Origin: Phycisphaerales bacterium
GTDB taxonomy: Bacteria; Planctomycetota; Phycisphaerae; Phycisphaerales; SM1A02
Reading direction: 5' to 3'
NCBI GenBank assembly: GCA_007135295.1
Contig: SLJD01000188.1
Location: forward strand, 1-11,395
Length of the DNA: 11,395 nucleotides
Positions within the stretch are counted from its first letter, which is position 1, and every line of letters begins with the position of its first letter. Position numbers and translations under genes: made by a program. The notes below the pieces were generated by a model. The model saw only the letters and a program-made list of their open reading frames with translations. It made no database searches and was not told the origin of the DNA. Positions 8,685 to 11,395 of the stretch are shown piece after piece.

Positions 8685-9127
8685 GCTGGCGTCGCACAAC
8701 CGGGCTGCCGATCCACCGCACTCATCGCCCCGCCGCCGTTGGCTGCGGTCGCTGTGGCGGAGTCGGTGGCGGTCGCCGTCACGGTGGGCGTGGCCTCAAC
8801 ATCGCTGACCTGCAGCCGCAATTCGAGTTCGCCAGCTTGTATCGTCAAGCCGCTGCGTCCCTGCGCGGTCACGGCCTGATCGTCGAGGGCGTAAAACACC
8901 TGTTTGCCGTCGCGGCGATTGCGGACCAGTCCGGCCGACCGCAGCAGCCCCAGATGGTGGCTGACCGTCGGCTGCGGCAGTTGCAGCAGGTCGCACAAAC
9001 TGGAAACATTCAGCTCCCCTCGAGTCAGCAGTCCCAGCAGTCGGAGCCGCGTCGTATCTGACAGCGTTCGCATGAGCTGCGCGACGTGCTCGACACTTGA
9101 CGGGTCCATCGTCCAGTCCTTCTGCAT
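8678..9127 (-). CDS. ArsR/SmtB-family transcriptional regulator with atypical C-terminus
   Basis: This 149-residue winged-helix DNA-binding protein has a clear ArsR core: VEHVAQLMRTLSDTTRLRLLGLL, recognition region LPQPTVSHHLGLLRSAGLV and wing RRDGKQVFYALDD. The alpha3 metal motif of arsenic/cadmium sensors (ELCVC) reads ELNVS here, so both cysteines are absent, and no alpha5 His/Asp pair is visible. After the wing the sequence turns into strand-like LTIQAGELELRLQV and then a Thr/Ala-rich tail (TVTATATDSATATA) ending in GCATPAM. The ATG at 9127 is supported by GAGGAGG at 9134-9140; a GTG at 9223 is less likely. The gene lies 12 bp upstream of the ZnuA-like gene on the same strand, so it probably regulates its own metal-uptake operon. 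The signal sensed is not evident. Confidence 0.88.
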   Translation of the reverse strand: MQKDWTMDPSSVEHVAQLMRTLSDTTRLRLLGLLTRGELNVSSLCDLLQLPQPTVSHHLGLLRSAGLVRNRRDGKQVFYALDDQAVTAQGRSGLTIQAGELELRLQVSDVEATPTVTATATDSATATAANGGGAMSAVDRQPGCATPAM

Positions 9128-9133
9128 TTCGAT

Positions 9134-9140
9134 CCTCCTC
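9134..9140 (-). promoter_or_regulatory. Shine-Dalgarno site of the ArsR-type regulator
   Basis: Minus-strand GAGGAGG, 6 nt before the ATG at 9127, favours this start over the upstream GTG at 9223. Confidence 0.75.
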
Positions 9141-9240
9141 GCCGCCCAATCGGCAGCGTGCTCATACGGTAACCGGTTCCGCGCCGCATGCAAGGCGTTG
9201 TCGCCAAAGAGCAGACTTGGCACTACCGTAGCATCCGGCT

Positions 9241-9269
9241 ATGATACCGGCCAACCGGTCGACGGTTGA
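9241..9269 (-). promoter_or_regulatory. Candidate promoter and operator of the metal-uptake operon
   Basis: On the minus strand, TATCAT (9246-9241) matches TATAAT at five of six positions. A weak -35 candidate, TCAACC, lies about 17 nt upstream. The spacer holds the palindrome ACCGG-TTGG-CCGGT (9259-9246), which abuts the -10. A regulator bound there would block the promoter. The 238-bp region between the regulator ATG and the tRNA otherwise shows no gene. Confidence 0.3.
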
Positions 9270-9365
9270 TTTTCTCCGGCCGGTTGCAGACAATTCGTGT
9301 CCGTCTGACGGCATCGGCGCCGGTGCAACCGGGCCGGAGTGACGGTCAGAGCCAGACAACCGCAT

Positions 9366-9438
9366 GGGGCAGTAGCTCAATTGGGAGAGCGCCTCGGTCG
9401 CATCGAGGAGGTTATGAGTTCGAGTCTCATCTGCTCCA
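9366..9438 (+). tRNA. tRNA-Ala (anticodon CGC)
   Basis: A full cloverleaf can be drawn. The acceptor is GGGGCAG/CTGCTCC with a G3:U70 wobble, the alanine identity pair. The D arm is GCTC-AATTGGGA-GAGC, the anticodon arm CCTCG-GTCGCAT-CGAGG with anticodon CGC at 9399-9401, the variable loop AGGTT, and the T arm ATGAG-TTCGAGT-CTCAT. The discriminator base is A. The 3' CCA is not encoded (the next bases are CT). Positions 32 and 38 are G and U. The total length is 73 nt. Confidence 0.95.
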
Positions 9439-9498
9439 CTTCTCTTCCCATTTCCCAGTCAGGCCCTTCCAGCCAGGACAACACAACGAGCATTCTGA

Positions 9499-9523
9499 AA
9501 GCCCCCGGCATTGCCGCAGGCTT
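9499..9523 (+). terminator. Possible terminator after tRNA-Ala
   Basis: AAGCC (9499-9503) pairs with GGCTT (9519-9523). An inner CGGC-ATT-GCCG hairpin is separated by a 2x2 internal loop, and the stem is followed by CATTCGTTTGG. The stem is imperfect and the T run is weak. Its place between the tRNA and mutS fits a terminator. Confidence 0.45.
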
Positions 9524-9545
9524 CATTCGTTTGGTGCCGTTCGTT

Positions 9546-9551
9546 TACAAT
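9546..9551 (+). promoter_or_regulatory. -10-like box directly upstream of mutS
   Basis: TACAAT ends 8 nt before the mutS ATG at 9560, and no Shine-Dalgarno is visible between them. The position fits a leaderless mutS transcript. The -35 candidate (TTCATT, 18 nt upstream) is weak. Confidence 0.4.
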
Positions 9552-9559
9552 TCATTGCG

Positions 9560-11395
9560 ATGAGCGACGGCACGTCCGCCCCCGATCAGTCAGCCACTCC
9601 CGCCGGGTCTCTGCCAGAGACCACGGCCGGCCGCCGCGCCAATGATCCGCGCCGGACCCCGGCGATGCGACAGTATTACCGCTTCAAGGAGCAGCACCCC
9701 GACTGCGTGCTGTTCTTTCGCATGGGCGATTTCTATGAGATGTTCGATGACGATGCCGTTCTCGTCCACAAGGCGCTCGGCATCACCCTCACCGAACGGA
9801 CCGCCGGCGTGCCGATGGCCGGGGTGCCCTACCACTCCGCCGAGAACTACATCCGGCGCCTGATCGAAGCCGGCTACCGGGTCGCCGTCTGCGAACAGAC
9901 GCAGGACCCATCGGAAGCCAAGGGCGTCGTCGAACGGGCCGTGACGCGCGTGCTGACCCCCGGCACGCTCGTCGACGAGACCATGCTCGACGAGGCGACG
10001 GCCAACTACATCGCGGCGATCCAGTTCACCGAGCCCGGTGACGAATCCGCCGCCGTGCTCGCCGTCGCCGAACTCTCCACCGGCCAGTTCACGCTGCACG
10101 ACCTCGCCGCCGACACCGTCATTGACGAGATTGCCCGCCTCGCCCCCTCTGAACTGCTGTACGTGGAAACCGCCGACGGCACCGTTCCGCCACGTGTTGA
10201 ACGGCTGCAACGCGCGATCGGCGCGTCGATCACGCCCCGGCCCGCCTGGTCGTTCCGCATGCGCGACGCAGGGGACATCGTCCGTGGGCAGTTCGGCGTT
10301 CAGACCCTCGCCGGGTTCGGCCTTGAGGAAACGCATCCCGCCATCGGCCCGGCCGGCGCGCTTCTGCGCTATCTTCAGGAAACCCAGGCCTCGTCCGAAC
10401 AGTCCGCCGTGGCGCTCGCCCACATCCGCCCGCCGAAGCTCGTCCGCCCCGGCAGCGGCATGATGATTGATGCCACGTCGCTGGCGAGTCTTGAGATCGA
10501 GCGGACGATGCGGACCGGCCAGACAAGTGGCTCCCTGCTGTCGGTTCTGCAGCGGTGCCGCACCGCCATGGGCAAACGGCTGCTGCGGCACTGGCTGTGC
10601 TTTCCGCTCAACGATCTCGACGCCATCCACACCCGGCAGAAGGCCGTCAGCGCCCTGCTCGCCGACGAACGACTGGCCACCGACCTGGCCGGGCGGATCG
10701 ACGGCGTGCAGGATGTGGCCCGGATCGCCGGCCGCGTCGCGATGCGTCGCGCCACGCCGCGTGATTTGGTCGCCCTCGGCCGTTCGGTTTCAGCGCTGAG
10801 CGGTGTACATGCGCTGATCGAACCGGTCGAGTCCCTCGCCGACCACCAGCAGGACCTCGGCCGACTGATTGACACACTCCAGCCCCTCGCCGAGACGATC
10901 ACCGAGCGCTGCGTCGACGACCCGCCTGCTCATCTGCGCGACGGCGGCCTGTTCCGCGACGGCATCGACAGCGAACTCGACGAAGCCCGTGGCCTGCAGC
11001 GCGACGCCTCGGATTGGCTCGCCCGCTATCAGAAACAGCTCATTGATGAAACTGGCATCCCCTCGCTGAAGGTCGGCTACAACAAGGTCTTCGGCTATTA
11101 CATCGAAGTCACCCACGCCCACCGCGACCGCATCGCCGCTCACGTCTCGGAGACGTTCTCCCGCAAGCAGACGCTCAAGAACGCCGAGCGGTACATCACC
11201 CCGGAACTGAAGGAGTTCGAGGAGAAAGTCACCACCGCTGAGACCCGCGCCGTTGAGCGTGAAAAGGCGCTCTTCGATACGCTATGCGACGAAGCCGCTC
11301 GATGCGCCGGCGACCTGCATGAATACGCCCGGCTCATCGCCGAACTCGACGTGCTGCTCTGTTTCGCCGACATCGCCCAGCGATATGGGTACGTC
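9560..11395 (+). CDS. mutS: DNA mismatch repair protein MutS (3' end outside window)
   Basis: MutS recognises base mismatches and small loops in DNA and recruits MutL. The window holds the first 612 codons; the family is usually about 850-900 residues. The mismatch-reading motif GDFYEMF is present, with F58 and E60 corresponding to the Phe-x-Glu wedge. It is followed by the domain I stretch AGVPMAGVPYHSAENYIRRLI and CEQTQDP. Further on come core-domain motifs (QTSGSLLSVLQRC, GKRLLRHWL) and the clamp-domain stretch LKVGYNKVFGYYIEVT. The ATPase domain (Walker A) and C-terminus lie beyond the edge. About 32 residues rich in Ala, Thr and Pro precede the conserved TPAMRQYYRFK. The ATG at 9560 is the only good start; it has no Shine-Dalgarno but a TACAAT box 8 nt upstream. 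No frameshift is seen. Confidence 0.97.
   Translation, partial: MSDGTSAPDQSATPAGSLPETTAGRRANDPRRTPAMRQYYRFKEQHPDCVLFFRMGDFYEMFDDDAVLVHKALGITLTERTAGVPMAGVPYHSAENYIRRLIEAGYRVAVCEQTQDPSEAKGVVERAVTRVLTPGTLVDETMLDEATANYIAAIQFTEPGDESAAVLAVAELSTGQFTLHDLAADTVIDEIARLAPSELLYVETADGTVPPRVERLQRAIGASITPRPAWSFRMRDAGDIVRGQFGVQTLAGFGLEETHPAIGPAGALLRYLQETQASSEQSAVALAHIRPPKLVRPGSGMMIDATSLASLEIERTMRTGQTSGSLLSVLQRCRTAMGKRLLRHWLCFPLNDLDAIHTRQKAVSALLADERLATDLAGRIDGVQDVARIAGRVAMRRATPRDLVALGRSVSALSGVHALIEPVESLADHQQDLGRLIDTLQPLAETITERCVDDPPAHLRDGGLFRDGIDSELDEARGLQRDASDWLARYQKQLIDETGIPSLKVGYNKVFGYYIEVTHAHRDRIAAHVSETFSRKQTLKNAERYITPELKEFEEKVTTAETRAVEREKALFDTLCDEAARCAGDLHEYARLIAELDVLLCFADIAQRYGYV

Noticed and set aside
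9366..9438. tRNA gene as an attachment site of an integrated element.
   Set aside because: The flanking genes are ordinary (ArsR-type regulator and mutS). No integrase and no direct repeat of the tRNA 3' end was seen in the window.
9590..10630. Long minus-strand ORF of 346 codons opposite mutS.
   Set aside because: It lies fully antisense to the conserved MutS reading frame, has a Gly/Asp/His-biased composition typical of GC-rich frame shadows, and shows no recognisable motif.

Overview
The window is GC-rich bacterial chromosome. Two neighbouring proteins pair two membrane helices with a C-terminal CPSC...CxECGAAW zinc ribbon, a style I associate with Planctomycetota and especially Phycisphaerae. 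That placement is an inference from protein style, not a search. I see no insertion sequence, phage gene, CRISPR array or other mobile element.

Layout: nine genes lie on the minus strand and read right to left from about 9.1 kb to the left edge. First comes a metal-uptake cluster: an ArsR-type regulator (9127-8678), a ZnuA-like lipoprotein (8665-7694), a ZnuC-like ATPase (7704-6847) and a ZnuB-like permease (about 6737-5832). Next are a Cds1-like PLP enzyme (5742-4630), ileS (4380-1555), two tandem paralogous membrane/zinc-ribbon proteins (1529-993 and 1018-473, overlapping) and a stand-alone MetRS-beta-like tRNA-binding protein (390-19). A tRNA-Ala(CGC) at 9366-9438 and the first 612 codons of mutS (from 9560, cut by the window end) point the other way.

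The most interesting part is the 249-bp gap upstream of ileS. On the minus strand it holds, in order: a sigma70-like promoter; a 20-codon ORF with five isoleucine codons; a segment that can pair either with the leader ORF or with the terminator; and a strong GC hairpin with a T run, about 60 bp before ileS. The pairings (6 bp for 1:2, 7 bp for 2:3, 8 bp for 3:4) follow the classic ribosome-stalling attenuator layout. The prediction is that isoleucine or charged tRNA-Ile shortage switches on isoleucyl-tRNA synthetase. I do not know of a described Ile leader-peptide attenuator for ileS in this group; the usual ileS device elsewhere is the T-box, and I see no T-box here.

Other points: mutS, the Cds1-like gene and the Ile leader ORF all have a -10-like box (TACAAT, TACAAT, TATCCT) only 6-9 nt before ATG, suggesting leaderless transcripts. 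Other genes have strong Shine-Dalgarno sites. The IleRS C-terminal zinc finger has lost three of its four expected cysteines. The ArsR-type regulator lacks the usual metal-site residues and has an odd beta-strand and Thr/Ala-rich tail. A 12-bp tandem repeat at the left edge duplicates the stop codon of the last gene.
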